From positions 806,001 to 870,000 of the forward strand of contig NZ_JAESVA010000002.1 of assembly GCF_020621385.1 (NCBI RefSeq): a stretch of DNA of 64,000 nt, read 5' to 3'. The notes under the pieces were generated by a model. That model was not told where the DNA came from. It worked only from the letters and a program-made list of their open reading frames with translations, and ran no database searches. The stretch comes from Acidisoma cellulosilyticum (GTDB lineage: Bacteria; Pseudomonadota; Alphaproteobacteria; Acetobacterales; Acetobacteraceae). This document shows, in pieces, positions 35,634 to 44,162 of the stretch; positions within the stretch are counted from its first letter, which is position 1, and every line of letters starts with the position of its first letter. The position numbers were made by a program, and so were the translations under genes.

Positions 35634-36059
35634 ATGAAGGTTCAAACCTATCTTTTCTTCGAAGGTCGCTGCGAGGAGGCGCTGGCATTCTACCGGCAGA
35701 CGCTCGCCGCCGAGATCGGCCCGCTGATGCGCTTTCGGGACAACCCTGACGACCCCGATCATACCATGTTTCCGCCCGGCGCGGGCGAGATGGTGATGCA
35801 TGCCGAGATGACGATCGGCGAGACGACGGTCTTTCTGTCGGATGGACGCTGCGGCGGCAGTCCGAACTTCACCGGCATGTGCCTGACCTTGGTTCTTAAA
35901 AAGCCGGAGGAAGCGGAAACGCTGTTCCGGGCCTTGGCCGAGACCGGGCAGGTGCGCATGCCGCTGCGTCCGACCTTCTTTTCGCCCGCCTTCGGCATGG
36001 TCGCCGATAAATTCGGCCTCGGCTGGATGATCTATACGGAGCAGGCGCGGCCAGCCTGA
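35634..36059 (+). CDS. VOC-superfamily protein, PhnB-like
   Basis: A 141-residue vicinal-oxygen-chelate protein of the PhnB type: MKVQTYLFFEGRCEEALAFYRQTLAAEIGPLMRF, VMHAEMTIGETTVFLSDG and FSPAFGMVADKFGLGWMIY. Relatives (PhnB, 3-demethylubiquinone-like VOC proteins) mostly lack a proven reaction. GGAGGAA four bases before the ATG at 35634 fixes the start. It is convergent with the cysteine hydrolase. Confidence 0.87.
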   Translation: MKVQTYLFFEGRCEEALAFYRQTLAAEIGPLMRFRDNPDDPDHTMFPPGAGEMVMHAEMTIGETTVFLSDGRCGGSPNFTGMCLTLVLKKPEEAETLFRALAETGQVRMPLRPTFFSPAFGMVADKFGLGWMIYTEQARPA

Positions 36060-36071
36060 CGCCGCGCTGGT

Positions 36072-36620
36072 TCAGTCGGCCAGCAAAGCGCCCGTCGTGA
36101 CGAGGCTGACCATCGGCGCGAAACCGGAGAGGATCGCGCAGGCTTGGTCATGCCCGTCCGGCGTGCCGCCGGCACAGGCATCGGTGACGACACGAACGAA
36201 GCGCCCGGCGTCGACCGCGCCGAGGACAGTGCCCAGCACGCAGCATTCCGTCGCGACCCCGCAGACCGCGACGCGGCTGTCGGGCCCGACCAGCTGCGCC
36301 ATCCGTGCGTCCCATTTGCTGAAGGTCTCGCGCGTTTCGACCAGAGCCCCCTCACCCACCGGCAGCGCCAGATCCCAGATGGCGTCGTCCTCGGCGCGCA
36401 GTACCGAGGGGAAAGCCGCAAAATAGGGAATCCAGGCACCGGTCGGCGGCATCGGCGCCACGTAACGGGTCAGGATGACGCGGCCGCGATAGGCTTCGAC
36501 CAGCCGCATCACCTGCGGCAGCGCCCGATAGAAATCCGGCGAAGCCCAGGGGCTGGGCGCATCGGCGAAAACCCGCTGCATATCGATCACCAGCAACCAT
36601 TCATCACCCGGAACCGGCAT
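36072..36620 (-). CDS. Cysteine hydrolase (isochorismatase-like)
   Basis: A 182-residue hydrolase of the isochorismatase/nicotinamidase superfamily. The catalytic triad is visible as Asp13 (LLVIDMQRVF), Lys102 (RETFSKWDARM) and Cys127 in VCGVATECCVLGT. Relatives hydrolyse amides such as nicotinamide, carbamoylsarcosine or ureidoacrylate, or the isochorismate ether bond. The substrate is not deducible. The region between its start and the K+ channel gene holds two nested inverted repeats. Confidence 0.85.
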   Translation of the reverse strand: MPVPGDEWLLVIDMQRVFADAPSPWASPDFYRALPQVMRLVEAYRGRVILTRYVAPMPPTGAWIPYFAAFPSVLRAEDDAIWDLALPVGEGALVETRETFSKWDARMAQLVGPDSRVAVCGVATECCVLGTVLGAVDAGRFVRVVTDACAGGTPDGHDQACAILSGFAPMVSLVTTGALLAD

Positions 36621-36626
36621 GCCACC

Positions 36627-36725
36627 CCCTATCGCGCGTAAGCCAAGCCGATAGGGCTGGCACCGTTACGCGTCCAGCGCAAAGACTCCGCAGTTTCACA
36701 GCACAAACGCTGGACCCGCCGCCTG
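36627..36725. repeat. Two inverted repeats in the divergent gap
   Basis: CCCTATCG (36627-36634) with CGATAGGG (36649-36656), and GTCCAGCG (36672-36679) with CGCTGGAC (36718-36725), both exact. They lie between the divergent cysteine hydrolase and potassium channel genes and could be regulator sites or RNA hairpins. Confidence 0.4.
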
Positions 36726-36772
36726 CGGCGCGGCAGAAAGGTCGTTACACTTCGGAAGCGTCACCAGGCGGC

Positions 36773-37882
36773 ATGGCGAGACGAAACCCTAAGCTCGCGC
36801 GCGGCAAACGTCCGCTGCCGTTTCGCATCTGGCTGGGCCGGCTGCTCGGCTCCCCCATCCGCAATCTCGTGCTCGGCGGGCTGTTCGTCTTCATCATCTG
36901 CGTCGCCGCGACCTGCGGCTATCTGGCCGCCGGATGGAGCCTGAGCGACGCCCTCTACATGGTCGTCATCACCATCTATACGGTCGGTTATGACGAGGTG
37001 CGGACGATCAGCACGCCCTTCCTGCGCGCCAATACGATGATGCTGATTGTCCTCGGCTGCACGGGCATGATCTTCCTCACCGGTGCCTTGGTGCAGTTCA
37101 TCACCATCACCCAGTTCCAGCAGCTTTTCGGCACGAGGCGCATGAAGCACGACATCGACCAACTCGACGGGCATGTCATCGTCTGCGGCTTCGGCCGCAT
37201 CGGCTATACCCTGGCGCAGGAGCTATCGGCCGGGCAGATGCCCTTCATCATATTGGAACGGAGCGAGCGCCGCTTCGCGGAAATCCGCGACCTCGGCTAT
37301 CTCTGCCTTCAGGCGGACGCGACGGATGAGCATACCTTGCAGCAGGCGGGCATCGAGCGGGCGCGCGTTCTGGCGACCGTCCTGCCGGACGATGCGGCCA
37401 ATGTCTTCATCACGCTCAGCGCCCGCAGCCTCAATCCGGGTTTGGAAATCATCGCGCGCGGCGAGGTTGCCTCGACCGAGCGCAAGCTGATCCAGGCCGG
37501 CGCCAATCGCGTCGTCATGCCCGCCAATATTGGTGCCGAGCGCATGGCGCAGATGATCCTCTTTCCGGAAAGCGAGCAGTTCCTGCAAGGGAGCGAGCGT
37601 ATGCGCGCCTTTCAGAACCAGCTTCTGCGCCTCGGCCTCAACGTGCTGACCCATCCCGTCGCGGCCGAGAGCCGCTGTGTCGGTCTCAGCCTCGCGCAGA
37701 CGGAAAGCGCGGGCGCCGGCAGTTTCTTCATCGTGGGGCTGGAGCGGCCGGACGAACAGTCAATCAGCCGGCCGCCGCCGGATACCGTGCTTCAGGCGGG
37801 CGACGGCGTGGTGCTGGTCAGCCGCGATGGCCATGCGCAGGTCATCGCTTCGATCTTCAGCTCGCCGCACGGCACGATCTGA
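36773..37882 (+). CDS. Two-helix potassium channel with cytosolic RCK (TrkA-N/TrkA-C) domains
   Basis: A 369-residue channel subunit built like MthK: two transmembrane helices (about 31-53 and 86-110) around a pore loop, then an RCK_N domain with the Rossmann motif GHVIVCGFGRIG at 133-144, and a TrkA-C lobe at about 285-365. The selectivity filter reads TVGYDE at 70-75, whereas most K+ channels have TVGYGD/E; the second glycine is replaced by Asp. Four subunits would form the pore and the RCK ring gates it by ions or nucleotides. It stands alone between divergent and convergent neighbours. Confidence 0.87.
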   Translation: MARRNPKLARGKRPLPFRIWLGRLLGSPIRNLVLGGLFVFIICVAATCGYLAAGWSLSDALYMVVITIYTVGYDEVRTISTPFLRANTMMLIVLGCTGMIFLTGALVQFITITQFQQLFGTRRMKHDIDQLDGHVIVCGFGRIGYTLAQELSAGQMPFIILERSERRFAEIRDLGYLCLQADATDEHTLQQAGIERARVLATVLPDDAANVFITLSARSLNPGLEIIARGEVASTERKLIQAGANRVVMPANIGAERMAQMILFPESEQFLQGSERMRAFQNQLLRLGLNVLTHPVAAESRCVGLSLAQTESAGAGSFFIVGLERPDEQSISRPPPDTVLQAGDGVVLVSRDGHAQVIASIFSSPHGTI

Positions 37883-37919
37883 GCGGCAGGCGGTTCCGCC
37901 TGATGGGATAGCGCGCCCG

Positions 37920-38696
37920 TCAGTCGGCGGCGGTCGAGAGCCGCTGGCCGCCCGTGCGATAGGACGCAACCGCATCGGCGAAGGACAGGAAAATGCGGCG
38001 GGACACCGGTTCCGAGTCCATGTCGTATTCCGGATGCCATTGGACGCCGACGGCGAAACCCGGCGCCTGGGCGACACGAAAGGCTTCGATCGTCCCGTCC
38101 GGCGCATAGCCTTCGGCGACCAGGCCCGGCGCCAAGCGATCGACACCCTGGTTGTGCAGGGAATTCACCGCAATGTCCCGCGCCTGGGCGACGCGATGCA
38201 GCCAGCTGCCGGGTACCACGCGAATCGCATGGGCCTTGGCATGACGTATCACCGCCAGCTTCTGCATCGGCGTCGAATGATCCATACGGTCGGGCAGATC
38301 CTGCAAGCGCTGATGCAGACTGCCGCCGAGCGCGACATTCATCTCCTGAAAGCCGCGGCAGATCCCCAGAAGCGGCAAGCCCAGCGCGATGGCCGATCGC
38401 ACCAGCGGCAAGGTGACCGCGTCGCGAAATTTGTCCTCAGGCGTTTCAGGCGGATGCGGCTCACCGCCATACAGCGCCGGCTCGACATTCGATGGGCTGC
38501 CGGTCAGGATAATGCCGTCCAGCCGCTCAATGAGGCATTCGATATCGGCCCGCGATCCATTGGCCGGAATCAGCACCGGAACACCGCCCACCAGCTCTCC
38601 CACCGCGCGGACATAAGTGTCCGACACCGCGTGATTGAGCATCGCGAAGCGACCGAAGGCTTTCTGGCAGCAGGATATCCCGATCAAAGACTTCAT
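37920..38696 (-). CDS. Class I glutamine amidotransferase-like hydrolase (PuuD family)
   Basis: A 258-residue gamma-glutamyl-gamma-aminobutyrate hydrolase-type protein. Nucleophile Cys113 sits in LLGICRGFQEMNVALGG, and His221/Glu223 in VQWHPEYD complete the triad. GIILTGSPSNVEPALYGG is the oxyanion-strand segment. PuuD frees GABA in putrescine degradation; no other puu gene is near, so a different gamma-glutamyl amide is possible. The start at 38696 begins the conserved domain, but no clear ribosome-binding site is seen, and the frame is open 30 codons upstream. Confidence 0.85.
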   Translation of the reverse strand: MKSLIGISCCQKAFGRFAMLNHAVSDTYVRAVGELVGGVPVLIPANGSRADIECLIERLDGIILTGSPSNVEPALYGGEPHPPETPEDKFRDAVTLPLVRSAIALGLPLLGICRGFQEMNVALGGSLHQRLQDLPDRMDHSTPMQKLAVIRHAKAHAIRVVPGSWLHRVAQARDIAVNSLHNQGVDRLAPGLVAEGYAPDGTIEAFRVAQAPGFAVGVQWHPEYDMDSEPVSRRIFLSFADAVASYRTGGQRLSTAAD

Positions 38697-38849
38697 TTGA
38701 ATGACAATGGGCCAGAAGTTGTCCGTGAGAAAAGTGATTCTACGGTATGGCCGAAAATGATTCTGATTATGGCAAGTCTGTATCACTCCGAATCACGCAT
38801 AGGCGCGGCTCGGAGCATCAGACTAGTCTCGGCCGGGATGGCGCACCAC

Positions 38850-38957
38850 CTAGAGCGTCTCCTGCTCGATTACGCTCACCGATACCGTTCTAGATTATTG
38901 TTTTTGCGAGCATCTTCACACAGTCAGATGATTCCATCTGGCTGTGATCTGCTCTAG
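38850..38957. repeat. Palindromic intergenic repeat resembling the widespread alphaproteobacterial element
   Basis: About 108 bases bounded by CTAGAGC and GCTCTAG. Inside are TTCTAGATTATTGTTTTTGCG and a stem-loop CACAGTCAGATG-ATTC-CATCTGGCTGTG at 38919-38946 with one G-T pair. The TCTAGA...TTGTTTT...GCTCTAGA layout is that of a repeat common between genes in Rhizobiales and Rhodospirillales. It fills the 325-bp gap between the PuuD-like hydrolase and the DUF2934 gene, where I see no gene. Confidence 0.55.
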
Positions 38958-39021
38958 ACGACGGCAGCGCGGATATCATTTGCAAAGATAAGGCCGGTCC
39001 TGGCCTGGATGGAGACGATAG

Positions 39022-39354
39022 ATGACGAATCCGCTGAAATTCGACCCCGCGCGCGAGGAAGCGATCCGCGAGCGCGCCTATCACATGTGGGAGAGTGAGG
39101 GCCGGCCCCATGGCCGTGCGGTCGAATTCTGGGAACGCGCCGCAGAACTCGTGCTCATGGAAGAAAGCGGCAATCCCGGCCAGCTACCTAACCCGATTGC
39201 CGAAGGTATCGACCCGTCCGCGCCGGTCGGCGTCGAGGAAGCCGCGATCCAGGAAAATCTGGGCGAATTTCCCGGCCAGCTGACCGATCAGGGCGATGTC
39301 GCGCCGACGCCGCGCCCGCGCAAACCCCGCGCCAAAAAGCCCAAAACGACCTGA
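39022..39354 (+). CDS. DUF2934 domain protein
   Basis: A 110-residue protein whose first half is DUF2934: REEAIRERAYHMWESEGRPHGRAVEFWERAAEL, a helical motif common in alphaproteobacteria. The second half is acidic and ends in a lysine/arginine/proline-rich tail (RPRKPRAKKPKTT), suggestive of nucleic-acid or surface binding. GGAGA precedes the ATG. Function unknown. Confidence 0.82.
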   Translation: MTNPLKFDPAREEAIRERAYHMWESEGRPHGRAVEFWERAAELVLMEESGNPGQLPNPIAEGIDPSAPVGVEEAAIQENLGEFPGQLTDQGDVAPTPRPRKPRAKKPKTT

Positions 39355-39370
39355 CCGATCAGGCGTCCAA

Positions 39371-40462
39371 TCAGGACGCGTGCCAACCGTAGCGCTGCAT
39401 GATCGTGGCGCGCAGCGCGCTCATCATGCTGGGGCCGCCGGCCATCTGCGTGAACAGGGCAGCCGCGCAGCCCCCCGTCAGGAAGCGCACGCCCTGCGGC
39501 ACGGAGACCGCTGCAACCGACAGGCTATCCGTTCCGGCCTGCGCGCCGCGGCGCCAGGTCGCGATTGTCTCGGCGCGGACCAGATCCGGGATGACCGCCG
39601 CGAAGCAGGTCGCCGCTGCCGCCGCTGCCGCGTCATAGCCCCCGAAGTTGGGCAATTGCGGCGCGTCGATCGCAAGGGATGCCGCCGCCTCGACGAAGCT
39701 TGGCACATTCGGCAGCAGCGGATCGCGCTTGCCCGGACCATCGCAGCCTTGCGCCCCGGTCGAGAACAGCGGCGTAGCGCCGGCACCGGCGGCCGTCAGC
39801 AGTGATTGCTTGATCTTTGGCCCTGACAGGAAGGCAAGGTCGATCGCGCGACGGCGCAGCCCGTCCGCGAGGCTGGTCGCGTCGCCCATGCCGAACACGG
39901 GCACAGCCGGAACGCCGATCAGATCAAGCGCCAGCAATGCCGCGAGTTCCGGCCCGATCGGGTTTGTCGCCCCAATCCGCAACGGCCGGCGACGGCCCGG
40001 CGTGAGAGAGACCCCATGGCGGCCGACCAGAACGGCCGGGGTCAACCCGACGACAATCGGCGTCCAATGATCCGGCGCGTATTTCACGCGACTGTCGCCT
40101 TCCAGCCAGGCGAGCAGCGCCGCGCCGGGCGCGACCATCAGCGTGCTGCCGTCAGGGTCCATCCGGGCACCGAAGGCATTGCCGACCGTCACGCCATCGG
40201 GACCGCCCATGGCGTCGAAGGTCGCCGTCACGTCATGCGGCAGCGCGCCCAATAAATGCGGGGTCAGCAATTTGGTCCAGCCCGCGACATAGCCGTAGGC
40301 CGGACCGCTGCTCAGAACCGAAACCCCGTTCTCAAAGACCGCGGGTCCGGTCGCTTGGGTCCCCGCAGCCTGAACTTGGGCGAAAGCCGGCCCTGCGGCG
40401 AGGCCAAGCGGCAGAGCGGAGAGACGAAGGACGCTGCGGCGTGAATATCCGGAACGCGACAT
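39371..40462 (-). CDS. TctC-like periplasmic binding protein (tripartite tricarboxylate transporter type), Tat signal
   Basis: A 363-residue exported protein. The N-terminus has a twin-arginine motif SRRSVLRLSA at 8-17 and a cleavage site PAFAQ near 28-30. The mature part resembles TctC/Bug solute-binding proteins (GPAYGYVAGWTKLL, GNAFGARMDPDGSTLMVAP, RIGATNPIGPELAALLALDLIG, ADGLRRRAIDLAFLSG) but is diverged. No TctA or TctB membrane gene is adjacent, as is common for orphan Bug proteins, which may act as sensors or with distant transporters. The family assignment is moderate. Confidence 0.65.
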   Translation of the reverse strand: MSRSGYSRRSVLRLSALPLGLAAGPAFAQVQAAGTQATGPAVFENGVSVLSSGPAYGYVAGWTKLLTPHLLGALPHDVTATFDAMGGPDGVTVGNAFGARMDPDGSTLMVAPGAALLAWLEGDSRVKYAPDHWTPIVVGLTPAVLVGRHGVSLTPGRRRPLRIGATNPIGPELAALLALDLIGVPAVPVFGMGDATSLADGLRRRAIDLAFLSGPKIKQSLLTAAGAGATPLFSTGAQGCDGPGKRDPLLPNVPSFVEAAASLAIDAPQLPNFGGYDAAAAAAATCFAAVIPDLVRAETIATWRRGAQAGTDSLSVAAVSVPQGVRFLTGGCAAALFTQMAGGPSMMSALRATIMQRYGWHAS

Positions 40463-40483
40463 GCGGCGGACCCAGCCCGGCCG

Positions 40484-40999
40484 TCAGCTGTCGTATTGCA
40501 GCAGGGACGCGAAAGGCACGTCGATCAGGTCACGGCCCGACAGGAAGGACAGTTCGATCAGGGTGACAGCGGCCGGAACCTCAGCACCCAACTGGCGCAG
40601 CAGGCGAATGCCGGCGGATAAGGTACCGCCCGTGGCCAGCAGATCGTCCACCACCACCACGCGCGCGCCCGGCGGCACGGCATCGGCCTGCGCCTCGATC
40701 CGGTCGGTGCGGTATTCCAGCGTATAGTCGAGACCGACGACATTGCCCGGCAGCTTGCCTGGCTTGCGCAGCATCACGAAGCCGCAGCCGAGCTTGAGCG
40801 CGAGCGGGGCGGCAAACAGAAAGCCGCGGCTTTCCAACCCGGCCAGATAGTCCGGCTTATAGTCGCGAATGATATCCGCCATGCGGGTCATCGCTACCTG
40901 CCAGGCATCGGCATCCCGCAACAAGGTCGAGATGTCATAGAAAAGAATGCCGGGCTTCGGAAAATCCGGGATCGACCGGATATGCGTTTTGAGGTCCAT
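40484..40999 (-). CDS. apt: Adenine phosphoribosyltransferase
   Basis: Salvage enzyme converting adenine and PRPP to AMP; 171 residues as usual. It begins [26 protein letters not shown] and carries the PRPP-binding motif [14 protein letters not shown] at 114-127 and [22 protein letters not shown]-type loop residues appear as [10 protein letters not shown]. It also could recycle the adenine freed by HpnG encoded later in the window. It precedes the TctC-like gene by 21 bases. Confidence 0.95.
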   Translation of the reverse strand: MDLKTHIRSIPDFPKPGILFYDISTLLRDADAWQVAMTRMADIIRDYKPDYLAGLESRGFLFAAPLALKLGCGFVMLRKPGKLPGNVVGLDYTLEYRTDRIEAQADAVPPGARVVVVDDLLATGGTLSAGIRLLRQLGAEVPAAVTLIELSFLSGRDLIDVPFASLLQYDS

Positions 41000-41090
41000 G
41001 GCCGCTGTATAGCGGAGCGATCAGGGGGGGCAAAGCGCTTCAGGCGTTATTTCGTCCCAAATTGCCCTGCATAGCCGCCCCCCGGCTTGA

Positions 41091-41651
41091 TCAGCCACCC
41101 ACATAGATGCCGAAAGCAAAGGCTGCCGTATGGCTCGCCGCATTGTTGAGCGCCGGCAGATAGGGAAGATTGGCGAGGCGCTGCGCGGTCTCGGCCGGCG
41201 GCAGCGAGAAGATCGGCGCGGCCAAAAGCTTGTCGACCGCCGCCTGGTCCCCGGCACGATAGGCATATTCTAGACCGACCATGGTATCGACCACCGCCTG
41301 CGACGGCACATCGGGGCTGATGCCCAGCAACCCGCGCACCTGATTGCGTCCGTCCAGCATCTGCAGCCGGAACAGGGACGGGATAATCTGCCAGCGCGGC
41401 GATGTATTGAGCTGGCCGCCGAGATAATCGAGCGCCGCAACCGTTTCTGCCGAGAGCGCCGGATCGCCCTGCAGCTCCTTATAATGGCCGAAGCCATAGG
41501 CCACGAGATTGATCGCCCGCACATCGACATCGCCATTGGTCTGCAAGGCGGCGGGCTGCAGCACGGCGGTCGACGGAAGCGGATCGGCATACATGCATCC
41601 GCCGAGCAGGGTCATCACCGCGAAACTGGCAACAGGGGCGAAACGCTTCAT
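41091..41651 (-). CDS. Putative lipoprotein of unknown function
   Basis: A 186-residue protein with a lipoprotein signal: MKRFAPVASFAVMTLLGGC, acylated Cys19. The residue after it is Met, so outer-membrane sorting is expected. The mature part is mainly helical (DVRAINLVAYGFGHYKELQGDPALSAETVAALDYLGGQL; AVVDTMVGLEYAYRAGDQAAVDKLLAAP) and resembles no family I can name. AAAGGT precedes the ATG at 41651. It may be co-transcribed with the gamma carbonic anhydrase upstream (60-bp gap). Confidence 0.75.
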   Translation of the reverse strand: MKRFAPVASFAVMTLLGGCMYADPLPSTAVLQPAALQTNGDVDVRAINLVAYGFGHYKELQGDPALSAETVAALDYLGGQLNTSPRWQIIPSLFRLQMLDGRNQVRGLLGISPDVPSQAVVDTMVGLEYAYRAGDQAAVDKLLAAPIFSLPPAETAQRLANLPYLPALNNAASHTAAFAFGIYVGG

Positions 41652-41711
41652 GACGCATACCTTTGCAAGATTGCAACTATTACGGGCAGATTTGCCAAAC
41701 GGATGCAAAGG

Positions 41712-42233
41712 CTAGGTGCCGCTGCGGTGACGCTCGGCCAATGCCACGTAATGCGCGCCGGTCGCCGTGAAGCGCGCCCGCTCCTCCTCACCCAGCACCC
41801 GCACGAAACGGGCCGGGCTGCCCGCCCAAAGCTCGTTCGGGCCCATCTTTTTATTGGGCGTCAGCAGCGCGCCGGCGGCCAGCACCGCGCCCGAGGCGAC
41901 GACGGCACCGTCCAGCACGGTCGCGCCCATACCGACGAAACCGCCGTCTTCGACCGTGCAGGCATGAACGATGGCGCCATGCCCGACCGTTACGTCATCA
42001 CCCAGAATGCACGCGAATGTGTCACGGTTCACATGCAGGATGGAGCCGTCCTGGATATTGGTGCGCGCACCGATGCGAATGACGTTCGTGTCGCCGCGCA
42101 GCACGCAATGATACCAGACGCTGGACCCTGCCCCGATCGTGACATCGCCGATCACCACGGCGGTCGGCGCCACCCAGGCGGTCGGGTCGATGCGCGGCGC
42201 CTTGCCTTCGAAACTCAGGATCGTCGCCGCCAT
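41712..42233 (-). CDS. Gamma carbonic anhydrase-like protein (YrdA/PaaY family)
   Basis: A 173-residue left-handed beta-helix protein built of hexapeptide repeats (VIGDVTIGAGSSVWYHCVLRGD, IGARTNIQDGSILHV). The three zinc histidines of the gamma class are at 67, 85 and 90 (ILHV, VGHGAIVH). Relatives include carbonic anhydrases and thioester hydrolases, so activity is uncertain. It lies 5 bases downstream of argC and is probably in the rplM-rpsI-argC transcript. Confidence 0.87.
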   Translation of the reverse strand: MAATILSFEGKAPRIDPTAWVAPTAVVIGDVTIGAGSSVWYHCVLRGDTNVIRIGARTNIQDGSILHVNRDTFACILGDDVTVGHGAIVHACTVEDGGFVGMGATVLDGAVVASGAVLAAGALLTPNKKMGPNELWAGSPARFVRVLGEEERARFTATGAHYVALAERHRSGT

Positions 42234-42238
42234 CCGGT

Positions 42239-43174
42239 TCAGCCGTCCAGCCCGAGCATGAGTTTAACGTTCTGGACAGCGGCGCCCGAGGCGCCTTTGC
42301 CGAGATTGTCGAGCTGCGCGACCAGCAGCGCATGCCGCCGCTCTGGATGCGAGAATACGCGCAGCGACATACGGTTGGTGTCGTTCAACGCTTCCGGCCG
42401 CAGGCTGCCGATGGGCTCGGCCGAAACCTCGATCTCATGCGCACCAGCGTAATGGGCCGCCAGCACCTCGGTCAGCTCCGCCGCCGTCGGGCAGCGCGGC
42501 AAGGTGTCGAGATGGAGCGGGATCGAGACCAGCATGCCCTGGCGGAAATGCCCGACCGACGGCACGAAGACCGGCGGCCGACTGAGCCCCGCCTGGATTT
42601 CGATTTCCGGCACATGCTTATGGCCAAGACCCAGCGCGTAAAGCTCGAAAGCCGGGCCGCCTTCGGCCTCATGCGCCTCGATCATCGTGCGGCCACCGCC
42701 GGAATAGCCGCTGACGGCATTGATGGTGAGCGGCGTATGGGGCGCGATCTTGCCGGCCTCGACCAGCGGGCGCAGCAGCGCGATGGCGCCGGTCGAATAG
42801 CAGCCGGGGTTGGAGACATGGGTCGCCGCGCGAATCCGATCGGCCTGGCCGGCGGTCAGTTCGGGGAAGCCGAAAGCCCAGTCCGGGTCGACGCGATAGG
42901 CCGTGCTGGCGTCCAGCACGCGCGGCGCATCGGGGCCGAGGGCAGCAGCCAGCGCCACCGCTTCGCGGGACGCAGCATCGGGCAGGCAAAGAATGATGAG
43001 ATCGGCTTCCGCCATCCGCTTCTGACGCTCGGCCGGATTTTTCCGGTCGGCATCGGGGATGCTGAGCAGCCTGACTTCGGGGAGGCCGGACAGGCGCTGG
43101 CGAATGCCAAGCCCCGTGGTTCCAGCCTCGCCGTCGATAAAGATTGTCGGCACCACACTCTCCTGGATGACCAT
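42239..43174 (-). CDS. argC: N-acetyl-gamma-glutamyl-phosphate reductase (short type 2 form)
   Basis: Reduces N-acetylglutamyl phosphate to the semialdehyde with NADPH in arginine synthesis. The 311-residue length and the opening PTIFIDGEAGTTGLGIRQRL mark the type 2 subfamily. The catalytic Cys125 is in THVSNPGCYSTGAIALL. The start at 43174 is a moderate choice; no strong ribosome-binding site is seen. It follows rpsI by 32 bases, an order common in alphaproteobacteria. Confidence 0.93.
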   Translation of the reverse strand: MVIQESVVPTIFIDGEAGTTGLGIRQRLSGLPEVRLLSIPDADRKNPAERQKRMAEADLIILCLPDAASREAVALAAALGPDAPRVLDASTAYRVDPDWAFGFPELTAGQADRIRAATHVSNPGCYSTGAIALLRPLVEAGKIAPHTPLTINAVSGYSGGGRTMIEAHEAEGGPAFELYALGLGHKHVPEIEIQAGLSRPPVFVPSVGHFRQGMLVSIPLHLDTLPRCPTAAELTEVLAAHYAGAHEIEVSAEPIGSLRPEALNDTNRMSLRVFSHPERRHALLVAQLDNLGKGASGAAVQNVKLMLGLDG

Positions 43175-43206
43175 CGGCCCCGGGAGAGGTGGCACCGACG
43201 GGTAGA

Positions 43207-43695
43207 TCAACGCTTGCTGAACTGGAAGCTACGGCGGGCCTTGGCCTTACCATACTTCTTACGTTCAACCGTGCGACTATCACGCGTCAAGAAGCCGGCA
43301 ACCTTGAGGATGCCGCGCAGCTCGGGCTCGTAATAGGTCAGCGCGCGGCTGATGCCGTGACGGACCGCGCCAGCCTGGCCGGACAGACCGCCGCCCTTGA
43401 CCGTGCAGATGACGTCGAACTGGTTATAGCGGTCGGCCACCAGGAAGGGCTGCGTGATCAGCATGCGCAGCACGGGGCGTGCGAAATAGGTCGCCGCCTT
43501 CTTGCCGTTGATGGAAATCTCGCCCTTGCCGGGCTTGATCCAAACGCGGGCAGTGGATTCCTTGCGGCGGCCGGTCGCGTAGGAGCGGCCGAATTCGTCG
43601 CGCTTCGGCTCAACGCGCGTGACCAGGGCCTCGGCGCTGGTTGCGATCGGAGCGTCGGCGAGATCAGCGAGCGTGCGGGTCTGGGTCTCTGACAT
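43207..43695 (-). CDS. rpsI: 30S ribosomal protein S9
   Basis: A 162-residue S9 with a short N-terminal extension ([16 protein letters not shown]...) usual in this group. The core shows [27 protein letters not shown] and ends [17 protein letters not shown], the universally conserved tail that reaches the P-site tRNA. It follows rplM by 2 bases. Confidence 0.98.
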   Translation of the reverse strand: MSETQTRTLADLADAPIATSAEALVTRVEPKRDEFGRSYATGRRKESTARVWIKPGKGEISINGKKAATYFARPVLRMLITQPFLVADRYNQFDVICTVKGGGLSGQAGAVRHGISRALTYYEPELRGILKVAGFLTRDSRTVERKKYGKAKARRSFQFSKR

Positions 43696-43697
43696 GA

Positions 43698-44162
43698 TCA
43701 GGCCCTCCGATTCTTGGAGTTGAGGGCACCGACATCCAGCACGGTCGGCTGCTGGCCGGCATGCGGATGGACATCATCGGCGTAGACATAAAGGTGACGC
43801 ATCTGCTGGCGCTGCAGCGGGCCGCGCGTGATCATGCGCTCAACCGCCTTTTCGACCACCCGCTCGGGATGGGCGGATGCCAGACGCTGGCCGACGGTAC
43901 GGCCTTTGATGCCGCCCGCATAACCGGTGTGATAGTAGAAGACGGACTGCTCAGCCTTCTTGCCCGTGACCTGCACCTTGCGCGCATTCACAATGATGAC
44001 GTGGTCGCCGCAATCGACATGCGGGGTGAACTGGGGCTTGTGCTTACCGCGCAGACGGTTGGCAACAACGACCGCCAAGCGGCCGAGAACCAGACCTTCC
44101 GCGTCGATGATCACCCAGTTCTTGCGAGCCTCAGTGGGCTTCAGCGAGAGGGTTGTCTTCAT
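43698..44162 (-). CDS. rplM: 50S ribosomal protein L13
   Basis: A 154-residue L13 with [58 protein letters not shown] and [12 protein letters not shown]. First gene of rplM-rpsI-argC. In Escherichia coli L13 represses its own operon through the mRNA leader; here the upstream gap is 440 bp and holds two hairpins. Confidence 0.98.
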   Translation of the reverse strand: MKTTLSLKPTEARKNWVIIDAEGLVLGRLAVVVANRLRGKHKPQFTPHVDCGDHVIIVNARKVQVTGKKAEQSVFYYHTGYAGGIKGRTVGQRLASAHPERVVEKAVERMITRGPLQRQQMRHLYVYADDVHPHAGQQPTVLDVGALNSKNRRA

